Source: Margaritifera margaritifera
Lineage: Eukaryota; Mollusca; Bivalvia; Unionida; Margaritiferidae
Length of the DNA: 64,000 bases
Assembly (NCBI GenBank): GCA_029931535.1
Contig: JAQPZY010001695.1
Coordinates: 1,363,001 to 1,427,000, forward strand
Direction of reading: 5' to 3'
Numbering within the stretch: position 1 is the first letter of the stretch; every line of letters starts with the position of its first letter. Under the pieces are notes generated by a model, which saw nothing but the letters and a program-made list of their open reading frames with translations, made no database searches and was not told the origin of the DNA. This document shows, piece by piece, positions 45,111-57,182 of this stretch. The position numbers and the translations under genes were made by a program.

Positions 45111-45469
45111 ATCATACAGTACATAAGGATTGCAGGAACCCTGATACTTGGGTATTAGAGGTATTGTCTGTATTGTATTCAATTGCACTTTTCTTTCTTT
45201 GTCTTTCTTTTTCCTTCTGATATGTTTTATTTTTGAATATTTGAACAGACCTGTGTTTGTTTGAATGCCTTTTGAATGTACTTTATTTGAAGTGGTTATT
45301 TAAAAGCCACCTTTTGTTTGAATATTTGAATTTTGCATGGAATTTTCTGTTCATTTAAATGTGTTAAATGAACATTTGTTGTTTTAGTTGAATAGAAACC
45401 AAAACAGAGAAAGAAGTAGAGTTTATTGCAACTGTGAGATAAACAATAGAGTGTAAAAGCCAAAACAAA

Positions 45470-46897
45470 ATGGGGAAAAAATTAGAGGAATATTTTAAGA
45501 CCCAGATATAAAATAATGAAGGAAATAGAGTCCTCTTGGCACACAGGTTTTCTGGGTGCCAAATGTTGGACTGCCAAGACTGGCCTGAAATGGAGAGACC
45601 CAGACCTGCAGAAATCCTGCAGGAACTGGTAAGGAAAGGAGTACCGGTAGAAGAAATAGGGGCCCTACAAAATGGAGGGAGAGGGCGATATTATTTATAT
45701 GCAGTTAAAAATATTCCCATCTTACCGGAAGGAGAGTTCCTTTGTAAGGGAAAGCCAATAAAAGTAGCCAGGGCACCCCCTATAGAGAGAGAAATAGAAG
45801 CAAAGATGGTAGAAGTCCATTTTTCTGGACTCCCATTGGAAGTTCCAACAAAGGAACTGACAAACAAACTAGAATCCAAGTTCAAAATACGTTGGCAAAA
45901 AGAAAAGTGTGCCACTTACTGGGGTTATCCAAATATAGGAACAGGTGTAAGGGTTGTAGTAATGGAAACAGAGCAAGCAAAGACTTTACCAACCTTTTTT
46001 TATGTTATGGGTTTCCTTTTGAAATCATGGTACAGGGGGTGTATTTATCACCGACCCTGCACCCGATGTAGACAGACCGGGCATGTGCCCAGGGACTGTA
46101 AAAACCCGCCTTTTGTACAGGAAAATACGTATGCGGCGAAAGCAGCACATATACCAGTTAGTACACCCTCGGGCGATTTTGAAGCCCTAGAGGGTGAAGA
46201 CCCTGAAGAGGAAGGGGAAAAAAGCAAAACACAGGGGAAACAAATGATATGGGAAAGACTTTGGAAGAATCAAATCAAGGGGACATAGGGCTCGAATGGG
46301 AGGATTTCGAAAATAAGAACTCGCTGCCCTTCGAAACTCAAAATGGGAAAAGGAAAATAAGAAATAAAAGGAAAAAACTGCTGAAGCAAAAAAAAAAGGG
46401 AAATGATACTGAAGGAACAGAGTAAGGCACCTTACTACCTGTTAATTGAACCGAGTTTAAATGACTCGGAAGATGACACTGGGAAAACCCAGACAAAAGA
46501 AGTGGCTTGTGCTCCCAAATACACCGAAAAAGAAACGGAGGAGCAAATAGCCCAAATAACAATGCAAGAAGAGATCAGTCAGAGTGTGGAGGGGACATTC
46601 CAAGCAACCTCCACACCAAAAATGTCACAGAAAAGAAAGAGACGAGTTACAGTCTCAGCAGAATGGCCCTCAAGAGAGGACTCTGAGGAAAAAAAAAATA
46701 CTTCAAAAACCCCCAAATCAGGGAGATCTGCCTCCCTGCCGAGGGAGGGGAAAAAGACTGGGAGGAAAAAAAGGATAACGATAGAGCAGTATAGGGAAAA
46801 GTCAAAAACCAAGTTACAACCAAAAGAGGAAACAGAATTAGAGAGTGATACAGAAATAGAAATAGAATCAGAGAGTGAACTGAATGTGACACAGTAA
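45470..46897 (+). pseudogene. LINE ORF1 with CCHC zinc knuckle
   Basis: First protein of the LINE, the RNA-binding partner of ORF2. The reading frame begins with ATG at 45470 but has a TAA at 45509. It then runs open to 46288, through an N-terminal domain (ARAPPIEREIEAKMVEVHFS) and a zinc knuckle, CTRCRQTGHVPRDC (C-x2-C-x4-H-x4-C), at about 46057-46100. A frameshift at an A run near 46216-46222 moves the sense frame by one (the continuation reads DIGLEWEDFE). A second at the A run near 46387-46397 returns it. The C-terminal third (46403-46897) is rich in charged residues, with a KKTGRKKRITIEQYREKS segment and an acidic end. Without the breaks it would be about 475 codons. Confidence 0.8.
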
Positions 46898-46976
46898 TTG
46901 TAGAAATATTTACAAATAAAATAAATAAATTTAAAAAAGAAAAATGGAACGTTAACAACAAATGTTTTATGGTACC

Positions 46977-49900
46977 ATGGAGGGACAAAACCTCCGTGTG
47001 ATAACCATAAACATAAATAGAATAAAGGATAAATTAGATAAACTAAGAGAAACAACAAAATCATTTGATATAATTTTGTTACAGGAAACACATAATATAG
47101 ATAAAAAATTAAAAAGGGAAATAGAGGAAAAACTAAATGGGATAGTGCTAGAAAATAACAGTAATAATGAAATTTGGGCAGGGGTGGCAACAATTTTACA
47201 AAATAAAGCTTTAAATCTAACATGGGAGGAAATTATAACTGAAAAGAATTCAATGGGAGATTAAAACATATAAAAATAAATGGCTGGCATATTTTGAATG
47301 TATATGTGCCAGTATCAAACAATATAAGAACAAATATAACAAAAAAATTACAATTTATACAAGATTTAACAGAATATATACAAGACTTTTCTATGGAAAA
47401 TTTCATAATTGGAGGAGATTTTAATTGGGTAACAAATAATTTAGATAGGACCGGGGGTATGAAAGGGCAAGAATTAAATGCAAGAAGGGTGGAAATAATA
47501 AAAATCTTTATAGAAAAAAATGAGATAGAAGATGTTTGGAGAAAACTAAACCCTGATAAAAGAGAATATACATATGAATATGGAATCAGACAAGGAAGTA
47601 GATTGGATAAATTTTATATATCTAAAACAGAAATAAATAAAGTTGTAATGTGTGAAATTCAAAAGGAAAAAATAGCTGATCATTATCCGGTTATAATAAA
47701 TATAAACATGGAATATAGAAATAAATGGGGACAAGGATATTGGAAACTCAACAATTCTATCCTAATGGAAAGTGAATATACAGACAGAATAACAGAAATT
47801 TTAAATAGGTTTAATACAGAAGGTACAAGGGATATCCTCAAAGCATGGGAAGATTTAAAAGATTTGATGAAAAAACTTACGAAGATATATAGTACTATAA
47901 AACAAGATAAAATAAGGGGGGTAGAACAAAGGTATAAAAATATATGTATAAATAAAAATGTAAGTGAAGAGGAAAAGGATAAATATAAGGAAGAATATGA
48001 GAATGTACAAAAATATAAAAGGGCAGGGAATAAAATTAGAGCAGGGAAATTTGATAGTATGTACATAAAAGCAAAGAGAATATATAGGAGGGAGGAAATA
48101 CGGAGGGGAAAAGGGAAAAACATGGAAACTTTAAAGAAAAATAATATAATACTTAAGGAAAAGGGGGAAATATTACAAGAAATACATGATTTTAATAAAG
48201 AGTTGTATACCTCGCAAAACATAAGGTATGAAGAAATAGATAGCTATTGCAAGAATGTACAATTTATAAAAATAGATGAAGACCATAGAAATATATGTGA
48301 AAACTTCATAACAGCAGAGGAGATTAAAAAAGCAATAATACAATTAAATAAAGGTAAATCACCCGGTTCAGATGGCCTCACTGCGGATTTTTATAAAAAA
48401 TTTCAAATACAAATAACTCCAATTTTAGAATATGTATATAATAATATTTTGATAAATAAAGAAATGACAGGTAAAATGAAGAAGGGAATAATTACGGTAA
48501 TATATAAAGGGAAAGGGGATATTCAAGATTTAAAAAACTGGAGACCGATCTCTTTACTTAATACGGATTATAAAATTTTAAGTAAAATTATGTCTAATAG
48601 ACTTAAAATGTGCATGGGTAAAATAATAAATATAAATTAAAGTTGTGGGGAAGAGGGGAGGAGTATTAAAAATAATCTATTAAATATACAAAATGTAATA
48701 GAGTATATAGAGAATAAAGGAGAGAAAGGAGCTATGATTCTATATGATCAGGAAAAAGCGTTTGATCGTGTAGAACATAGCTATATAGAGAATATTTTAA
48801 AAAATTATGGTTTTGGACCCATCTTTTGTAAATGGATCAAAGTAATGTATACAAATATAACATCGGTAGTACAGATCAATGGAGCCAAAACTATGCTGCT
48901 ATATGTATTAGCAATTGAAGTTTTATGTATTAAAATAAATAATAATCGAAATGTACAAGGAATAAAAATACCTAATATAAAAAAGGAATTTAAAATGCTT
49001 CAACATGCAGATGACTGCACCAATTTTATAAAAGATGGCTTTTCTTTTAAACATTTGGAAAAAGAATTTTTTGATTTTGGGAAAGCATCGGGATCAAAAA
49101 TTAATCATATGAAAACTGAAATACTTTTAATAGGGAATTGGCGGGGGAATCACCCAGGTTTACCACCAGATTTAATAAAACAAAAAGTGAAAGCTTTAGG
49201 GGTGTATTTTGGGAAAAACGCTGGGAAAACAAATTTTAATGTTTTAAAAAATAAAGTACAAGAACAAATTGACTTGTGGATATGTACACCTTTAAATATA
49301 ATGGAAAGGGTACAAGTAGCACATACCTATATATACAGCACTTTGTGGTATATTATGCAAATTATTGATTTTAAGGACACATGGTTAGAAATTATAGATA
49401 AAAAGATAATTCATTTTATATGGGGAAGGGGGATGCACCTCCTCCAAAGAGAGAATCTATATAAATCAAAAATAGAGGGAGGATTGGGTATACCATACCT
49501 GAAATATAAAAAAAGAGCGTATATTATAAATAGAATAAGAAACCTATGGGAGAAAAAGGAATACGTGTGGGCGGCTTTATATATATATAATTATGGATTT
49601 CTTATTAATAATATGCCTGAAATATATAGAAATAATAAACTAATTAAAACAATTGAACCACCGAGGAAACTGCTTCCAATAAAAAATGTTATCATGAAAT
49701 ATAGGGGGGATATTAAAATATGGAAAGAAGAGAAAGATATTTTAACGTATATAAACATAATGAAGGGTGTAAACCAACAAGCCATACATAAGGTACAAAA
49801 AGAAAATCCGGGGCAACAATGGGGAGCAACATGGAAAAAATGGAAAGGGATTAAATCAAATTATAAACAAAGTTTAATATATAAATATATTCATGATGTG

Positions 49901-50185
49901 TGGTTGACGGGAGATGTGGCCTTTAAAAGGCATATGTCACCTGTAATAATAAAATGTCCTTTGTGTAAAAATGCTTTATACACAAAAAAACATGTAATCC
50001 TAAAATGTAAGGATACAGAACAGGAGAGGGATTTAATAATTAATATGATAAAAAGGGAAAATGGAGTGTACAAGGAAGAAAACTTATTATATACCTATAA
50101 TATAAGGAATAAAAAATTATACGATAACATAGTAGAGTATATAACAAGAAACATGATAAAATGCTATAGAGGGGTAGAAGGATAA
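46977..50185 (+). pseudogene. LINE ORF2: APE endonuclease and reverse transcriptase
   Basis: ORF2 starts about 80 bases after ORF1 at ATG 46977 (ACCATGG context). The APE-type endonuclease nicks target DNA; seen are LLQETH, GGDFNW (about 47410), SRLDKFYIS and ADHYPV. A frameshift near 47240 splits it. The RT follows with KGKSPGSDGLTADFYK (about 48352), RPISLLNTDYKILSK (about 48544), DQEKAFDRVEH (about 48748) and an HADD at about 49009 where YADD or FADD is usual. A TAA at 48638 replaces a position where the family normally has glutamine, so a C-to-T change is likely. INGAKT runs straight into LLYVLAIEVL near 48895: the conserved GxxQGCPLSP block is missing. The C-terminus carries CPLCKNALYTKKHVILKC (about 49954). 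The plus strand is strikingly A-rich, as in L1-type elements. Confidence 0.88.
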
Positions 50186-51220
50186 TAGATGATTAGAAAT
50201 GTATATCATTATTTTTTTTTTTTTTCTTAACATTTAACAGGAACTTCGCAGTACTAACATAATTTAACAAACAGATAGGAAACAAAAAGGAAGCAGATTT
50301 AAATACAGGGGGGGGGGTATGTAACTCAAAGTAGGATATGATGACGAGTGACACCGAAGCTACATGGCTAACGCGAAGTAGTAAGGTCACATCAGAGTAC
50401 CCGAAAAATGAGGCATAACCGATATAAACATTACAAAACAAGAAAACAAGGGGAAAACAAAAACATATACTAACAACTGCGAAATTCTATCATGCCTACA
50501 CGCATCTCAGACATACAAACCAACCATAATTTTTTTTTTTTTTTTTTTTTTTTTTTCTGTATAGCATAAATAAGAAATAAATTGGAAATATTAAATATGG
50601 TATTAGAAACCAGTCAAAAGGAAACAGGGGGAGCACAAGTATGGCCTATGGATGGAGGAAAGGTACCAATAAAATCTGTAAACCATAATACCTCCAACAT
50701 AGGCCAACAATTGCGCCACCAAAATCCTACTTTTAATCTCCTTCAAGAGATTATACATTTTGGGACTATATATATGAATATTTTTTTTTTTATATCTTTT
50801 CTTTAAAAGTAAATAACAACTACAACAAAATTTGGAAACTAAAAAGCCAGTCCAAACAAGAATACAGGGGTCTATAGCACACGATAACACAATATAGCAA
50901 CATACATATAGCATACACTGGACTTTAAAAGATCCCTGGCAAGGATCACTGAAAACAATCTTTATAACATGGCAAGGAAACCAGCCGCAAGGGCAATACC
51001 TGAGGAGGGGAGTACAAGCCATGGAGTAAATTCTTTAGGCCTAGGGTGGAACGATGGGGAACCTGGAAACGGGTTTCAAATCAAGTACGCCCTTCAAAAA
51101 TAATATACAAAGAGGAACCCTAGTCTAAAAAGTAACAATAAAATTTTCCTTTTAAAATTCTTTTTGATTTTTTTCAAAACCCACAACAACAGACTTATGG
51201 GGGTACAAACAGATATAAAA
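50186..51220 (+). mobile_element. probable LINE 3' region, end not defined
   Basis: A-rich noncoding sequence after ORF2, with T runs at 50210-50225 and T26 at 50531-50556. Its composition continues that of the element. No poly-A tail or target duplication could be fixed, so the right boundary is a guess. The ORFs here (for example 50603-51022 minus) are not recognisable. Confidence 0.4.
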
Positions 51221-51773
51221 ACCCTTTAAAAACATTTCGGCACAAAAGGGGGACACCTTAAGGACTGATAGCTTAACATAGCTAGAGGTCTAAGAGGGGT
51301 CCACAAGAAAAGATGATGTTTTAAATGTTCATTTACTCGATGCATTTTGTACCCCGAGTAGGGGTATATAGTAGTTCTCATATCTATCCTTTCATCCGTC
51401 CCTTTGTCAATCATTACAAATTACTTTGCTCCTATATACTTTTTGTAAGACTTATTGACCTTGAGTATTGAAGCTCTGCAAATAAATGTATAAACTTGGA
51501 CAACGTTTAAACAAGAAATATGTTCTTCTTAAAGCAAATTATTTTTCTTGCACATAATGAAATATGTAAAGAAATTCTCATACTGTATTGGTGTTCACCA
51601 CAGACACTTTGAGATGCACAGCTACACTGCATTATCACCAAATTCCAGCGAAACTTTCTTATTTAGTAAAAATGAGTACCGTAAATAGCACATTATATGC
51701 CTGACATGTGTTTCATAATTCTTTATGTAGATAACTGAAAAATTTGTGTATAAACTATTTTGCTTTTGGTCAG
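51221..51773. other. no gene seen
   Basis: AT-rich transition from LINE-like sequence to the interspersed repeats. Confidence 0.4.
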
Positions 51774-52760
51774 TGACCTTGACCTTTGACCCCAAATTGA
51801 TAAAGATGCAGAAAAAAGTGCAAGCGATCCACAAAGTGTGGTTCTGGTCAGAGATGTGGAACTAATATTATTGTGCATAAATCATTTTTATTCTTTCAGT
51901 CATGGCGGTCTTGAACTTTGACCTTTTGACACCAAAGTTGAAAGGCTTCTTCCCTGCTCGAAGTACAAGATATCAACAAACAATAATGAAGAACTACTAT
52001 TATTGTCTGGAAACAATTTTTATCCTTATAGACACAGTGACATTGACCAAAATTGAAAGGCTTCATCCCTGATCCAAGTACAAGTCACCAACAAAGAATG
52101 TTGTTGTTGTTGTGGGTTTAACGCCTTTTATTAGCACATGATAGGCTATATTTGGCAGCCAGTATATATGATAGAGGAAGAACCCGGAAAACCCCTTGAA
52201 GAACCACTGACCCACGGGAAACTGATGACAATCTTTTTCACATACCCACGTTGGGCGAGCCGGCGACTCATACCCACTCGGACAGAAGTGACGTGTCAGT
52301 GATCTGCGAAGTCGAGCGCATTAGACTACTCAGCCACCCGGGTCCCCGCCCAACAAAGAATGGTACAGGTATATGATGGAGAGGTAATGTTATTTGTTAT
52401 TGTGTGGAAACCAGTTATCCATTCAGTCACGGTGGCCTAAACCTTTCACCTTTTGACTCCTAAATAAGGCATTTCTTTACAAGAAGTGCAAGACATCCGC
52501 AATGTTTAATAACTGTTGAGGATGGAAAACTCTAGTAATTGCTTGGAAACCACATTTTTCTATTAGTCACAGCGACCTTGACCTTTGACCCTTTGAACCC
52601 AAAATTAAGAGGATTTTTCTTTGCCAAAACTGCAAGCTATCCACAATGTCTTGGTAACTGCACATGGTGGACAACTCGAGTTGTTGTGTGGAAAGGAATT
52701 TTCTTCTTTCAGTCACAATGACCTTCACCATTTGCCTTTTGATTCCAAAATCGATAGAGA
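51774..52760. repeat. diverged tandem repeat with TGACCTTTGACC words
   Basis: About five worn units of roughly 165-190 bp. Each has a GTCACxxTGACCTTGACCTTT phrase, then CCAAA(A)TTGA, AAGTGCAAG.TATCCACAA and TATTGTGTGGAAA. Two units are well preserved at their DR1-like words (51774-51793 and 52573-52591). A SINE has inserted into one unit at 52101. Confidence 0.8.
52101..52349 (-). mobile_element. tRNA-derived SINE with target-site duplication
   Basis: Flanked by CCAACAAAGAATG at 52088-52100 and at 52350-52362, a perfect 13-bp duplication. On the minus strand it starts GGGGACCCGGGTGGCTGAG with tRNA-like GTAGTCTAATGCGCTCGAC (A-box region). A weak B-box-like word GGGTATGAGTC follows. It ends in GGCGTTAAACCCACAACAAC, an (AAC)n tail. 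Related to the copy at 6384-6606. Such SINEs are transcribed by RNA polymerase III and moved by LINE machinery; which LINE served it is unknown. Confidence 0.9.
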
Positions 52761-52855
52761 TGCACACCATCAGTTGTGCTTAGGCTGGGCTAAACCAAAA
52801 GTGTTTTTGAGTAGATGCTTTGGTTTCTTTTATTGGGTATGTAGAATTCAGCCTG

Positions 52856-52920
52856 AGAATTGAACCCGGTACTCCTGCGTACGAGTCCAGCATGCTAATC
52901 ACTAATCTACCTTGCTCTCA
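52856..52920 (-). repeat. tRNA-like SINE head relic
   Basis: The minus strand reads GGTAGATTAGTGATTAGCAT (A-box-like) and GGGTTCAATTCTC (B-box-like) about 30 bases apart. The outer stem cannot pair, so it is not a working tRNA gene but a tRNA-derived fragment. Confidence 0.5.
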
Positions 52921-53390
52921 TACACAATATAGTAATAATGTATTGGTATTTTACTAACTAGTCTTACTAATATAATAATCAGAATAGTATCACCTAAGGG
53001 TTTACCTTGCTATTTGTTATTTGTTATTTTGCTGTTGTATATGTTTCATCAGTTTAAATAATAAATCATTGATTATAATCCCTAACATTATTATTACCTT
53101 TTTCTTGTTCCATTGAAATTTATTTATTTTGTATTCTAAAATTAATGTTTGCATCTGTTTTAATCTTTTTATGCAAGGAGAAGAACTGTGCATAACCCCA
53201 ACCCTTTGATTCTAAATAATCCTTGTCACAGGTTACTTCCATTCAGTGAACTCAAGTTGTTTATACATTATGCATTCAACATATTGAACACATTTCAGCT
53301 GTAATCTTGAAATATGGTATGGTTATATTTAAATAGGAGTAACTTAAGCATGCTAAAATATGGTGAGCTAATTTGCATGCTTAAATGACT
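52921..53390. other. no gene seen
   Basis: AT-rich, no coding signal. Confidence 0.45.
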
Positions 53391-53900
53391 TCACTTTTTT
53401 AAAATATCCATTTGTTAACACCCTTAATATCTTTGACCTTTATCATCCTAACTTATGAAATTTGACATGAGGATGCATCTGAAGCGAGTAACACTTCCAT
53501 ACCAAAACATGTCTTAATATTTTTGCTTGGATGCTTATTTATTACTATTCATTCATTACACTCTCAATATCTTGGACCCTGTTTCAACTATATAAATGCA
53601 ATTGTCAAGTAATCCAGATTAAAGAGCGTAACTCAACAATAGCAAGAATGGGTCACTGTGACCTAATTTCCATTCTTTTTAGTGACTTTTGTATTTTCAG
53701 CTATTCATTTGTTACATCCAGAATCTTGGACCTTACCTCTCCTACACTTATGGAAATGTGTAGATGAATCTCAAGGAGAGCAACTCTCCCATAACAAAAT
53801 TAGGTCACTGTGATCTAATTTTCATGCTGGAGTTATATGTATATGTTCAGCCAATTGTTTGTTGCATTCTTTGTCTCATTAACGCTATAACATATAGACT
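53391..53900. repeat. approximately 165-bp diverged tandem repeat, about 3 copies
   Basis: Each unit carries CATTxxTTACAxxCTxAATAT, CTTGGACC, GAGAGCAACTCxxCCAT and TGGGTCACTGTGACCTAATT-type words. The two ORFs over it (53531-53767 and 53764-53955) translate repeat sequence and share the residues GHCDLI. Confidence 0.8.
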
Positions 53901-53953
53901 AATAAAACTTTGTTTCGACCCAGGACAACGAAGCTTGGTCCATCTTAATGAGT

Positions 53954-54030
53954 AATATGTCCTAAAGGTGTCTCAGTCATTAGCTTAGACTTACATCCAA
54001 AGGGTAATGGTTCGAATTCTGTCCAGACTG
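53954..54030 (+). repeat. tRNA-like relic
   Basis: GTGTCTCAGTCATTAGC and, about 40 bases on, TGGTTCGAATTCTG resemble the A and B boxes of RNA polymerase III promoters. The stems are poor, so this is probably a SINE head remnant. Confidence 0.35.
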
Positions 54031-56550
54031 GGTCAGCTGTAATACTGTCTCACTTTGCAAAACTGCCACTGCCTTGACATCAATCTTTCATGACATTATC
54101 TGAGACAAGTTCAGCGATCTTCGATCCAAGATACCAGGTTGAAGCTAAAATGCCATGATAAAAGAATTTCGTGCTGCAGTTACATGTATCTTGTGAGCAT
54201 GTTACATCAAACATAAGAAACTAGTTTTGGTACCAACTGGGTATGATGGAGTTTCTTAAGAATACCAGAGATGGTTTCAATGCTCAGCAGTTAAAAAGAA
54301 GAAACATACTTATCTTGAATTGCTGGAGATTCTGTTTGGCCCGTAGGGACTAGCTTTACTATGACGGTGTTACTATTTCTGAGATGCTTAAAATAGTGTA
54401 CGTGGTGCTTGGAAATTGTTTGTATTATTGAAGCTTACTACATATTTTGGAAATATGGTGTCGTAAAAATTGGTGCATCCGGATATTTGGATTAATGACT
54501 GTAGTATCATTTCTAACTTTGTTTAAATACTTGTAGCTATTTTGGTTTCCTTTTTTCTACTATAAGTCTTGTCTGTGTATACTGTTTTGATGTACCGAAG
54601 CTAATTCAGTAGTTACAATAGGTAAAAGGTTTCGTTTCCCATTTGGGAATAAGACCAGGTTTTAGTTCGGTTTTGTGGAGTTTGATATAAATAAATCCAA
54701 ATTTGATGTATTTACTTTTCAGGGTTAGATATTTATTAATTTGAATCAAAATGAATGACATGATGCTGATTAAGCAGGCTGGTTTTGTATTCATAAGTAA
54801 TGTTCAGTTATATACATTGAAAAGATATGACATACTGAATGAGACAAGTTTAGCTTTATGTATCAATGTATTATGTAGCTCTGGATATTTGTTATCATTA
54901 TTAATGGCCTAAATAAATTTTAAACTATTTTAAGTGATACTCAGTTCATTACACACCACATTCATTATTTCTCCCATTTTTTCAATAGTAGCCAATAACT
55001 GACATTAACTTGAAATGAGCTATTATATTTAATGTACTGAAAAAGCTGAACATTTAAAAAGCTATGTGTTTGTGTATTTTGTATTATTATTTTCTTTCAT
55101 AACAATAGCCCCACAAATGAATTGACGCTCTAAAGGCTGATACAAATATCTTGGAATCCAAGACAAGTTCGTTTCTTCTTTTAAACCCCTGAGTATTGCA
55201 ACCATCCCTGATATTCTTGAGAATCTATATCACAACAAATTTGTTAAAACAACTATTTTCTTATGTTTGTGGCAACATATTCACAAGATACCTGTAAGTG
55301 CGATACAACATTCTTATCACGTAAATTGATCTTGAACCTGATATTATGGATCGAATATCCCTGAACTGGGATAAATTATAAAAATCTATTCATACATGTT
55401 TGTGTTTACATGCCTACAAGCCAGTTCAGCTAACAACCTCAAGTCAAGACCTTTGACCTTAAAATCAATATCAGAGTGCTGAATATCAACATGTTTATTG
55501 CAATACAACTAAATACAAAGTCTGGTCAAAATTCACTTGCATATATACAAGTCACTACATTCATCAGCTCAGTGAAAGACAAAAAGTGCAAACAATGACT
55601 TTTGACGTAACCCCAAGATTAATAAGGTCCGGTTTTTAAAACTCCTTTACATATGTTGGCGGTCAGGTCTGCATTATTTTCATTTAGAACAAAGAAATAC
55701 TGCAAGAATTGCCTTAATGAGGAACCCATGTCATTGCCATCATTCATGCAAGAAGACTAGTGATAACAAGAGTTCAAAGGTGACTGTTATGCCATGTTGT
55801 AGGTCAAATGAGCACTGTTTTTACTGGAACTATGTACATATTGCGTAGGACCAAGTGAATATCATAAGAAAGGGTTTAGTAAAAACCCATTGTGATTATG
55901 ACCATCCGCTGAGGAGGAGCCGCATTAGCAAGATTTTTAAGATGACCGCATTGGCGTCCATATTTGATGTAAGTTTGATACCATTTTCATTTACAACCAA
56001 CTAGAAATCATATGAAGTTTCTGAGTGAAAACTCCATTTATAATGAATAGTGATAACAAGATTTTCAGGATGGTATCTGTGGTGGCTTATTTTAGGTGTC
56101 CAAGGACATGTCTAATGGGTACCATTTCACAGCTAACAAGTAGAACTCAAAGATGTGGAGCGGTAGAATAAGAGAATGTTCATATACAGCAGATACAGCT
56201 CGTGGATATTTCTGTTGTGGGCAGTGACATATATATAGACAGGAAAGTGATAATATTCCCTTTTGTTTTGCTTCAATGGCAATATCAAAACCTTCTTGAC
56301 CCATCAATGTCTCTTACTGACATCAGGCCTGTAATTTTACTACAGAATATTCATTTTTATTCTTAATATTCCATTACTTTAAACAGGTAAGTAGGTCAAT
56401 GGCCTATCAAGAAAGTGCAATGATTTTCCCCATCTAAGAAAACCGCCTGGAGACATTTGCTTATAAATATCACAATTTGTCGCAATCATGTGTATAAAGT
56501 TGCAAGCAATATCTGTTGGAATAATTATGATATCAAGCTTGCAAAAGAAT
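54031..56550. other. no gene seen; worn interspersed repeats
   Basis: Contains repeat phrases such as ACCAGAGATGGTTTCAATG and CAACCATCCCTGATATTCTT, AGACCTTTGACCTTAAAA, and TTTTCATTTAxAACAA with AGCAAGATTTTTAA, matching those near 31.95-32.2 kb. The short ORFs lack motifs. Confidence 0.5.
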
Positions 56551-56551
56551 T

Positions 56552-57182
56552 AGACTTGTTGAAATGATGCAAATAACCAATAAGCTAGTGATTAGACTTG
56601 TTGAAATGATGCAAATAACCTAAAACTAGTAATAATACTTGTTGAAATGATGCAAATAACCAATAAGCTAGTGATTAGACTTGTTGAAATGATGCAAATA
56701 ACCTAAAACTAGTAATTAGACTTGTTGAAATGATGCAAATAACCTAAAACTAGTAATTAGACTTGTTGAAATGATGCAAATAACCTAAAACTAGTAATTT
56801 AAGACTTGTTGAAATGATGCAAATAACCTAAAACTAGTAATTAGACTTGTTGAAATGATGCAAATAACCTAAAACTAGTAATTAGACTTGCTGAAATGAT
56901 GCAAATAACCTAAAACTAGTAATTAGACTTGCTGAAATGATGCAAATAACCTAAAACTAGTAATTAGATTTGCTGAAAAGATGCAAATAACCAATAAGCT
57001 AGTAATTAGACTTGCTGAAATGATGCAAATAACCTAAAACTAGTAACTAGACTTGCTGAAATGATGCAAATAACCAATAAGCTAGTAACTAGACTTGCTG
57101 AAATGATGCAAATAACCTAAAACTAGTAATTAGACTTGCTGAAATGATGCAAATAACCTAAAACTAGTAACTAGACTTGCTG
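56552..57182. repeat. 41/42-bp minisatellite, about 15.5 copies
   Basis: Units open AGACTTGTTGAAATGATGCA and end either CCTAAAACTAGTAATT (41 bp) or CCAATAAGCTAGTGATT (42 bp). The left half has GTTG and the right half GCTG at the fifth variable place, so the array grew in blocks. No spacers of unrelated sequence occur, so it is not a CRISPR array. Confidence 0.95.

Noticed and set aside
46579..48222. Long minus-strand ORFs of 214, 113 and 179 codons under the LINE
   Set aside because: They lie opposite the ORF1 and ORF2 frames, are F/L/S-rich complements of A-rich coding sequence, and show no motif.
52856..54030. Two tRNA-like segments considered as tRNA genes
   Set aside because: A- and B-box-like words are present but the acceptor and T stems do not pair; better explained as SINE heads.
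56552..57182. Array considered as CRISPR
   Set aside because: Units are contiguous and lack unique spacers; the window is eukaryotic.
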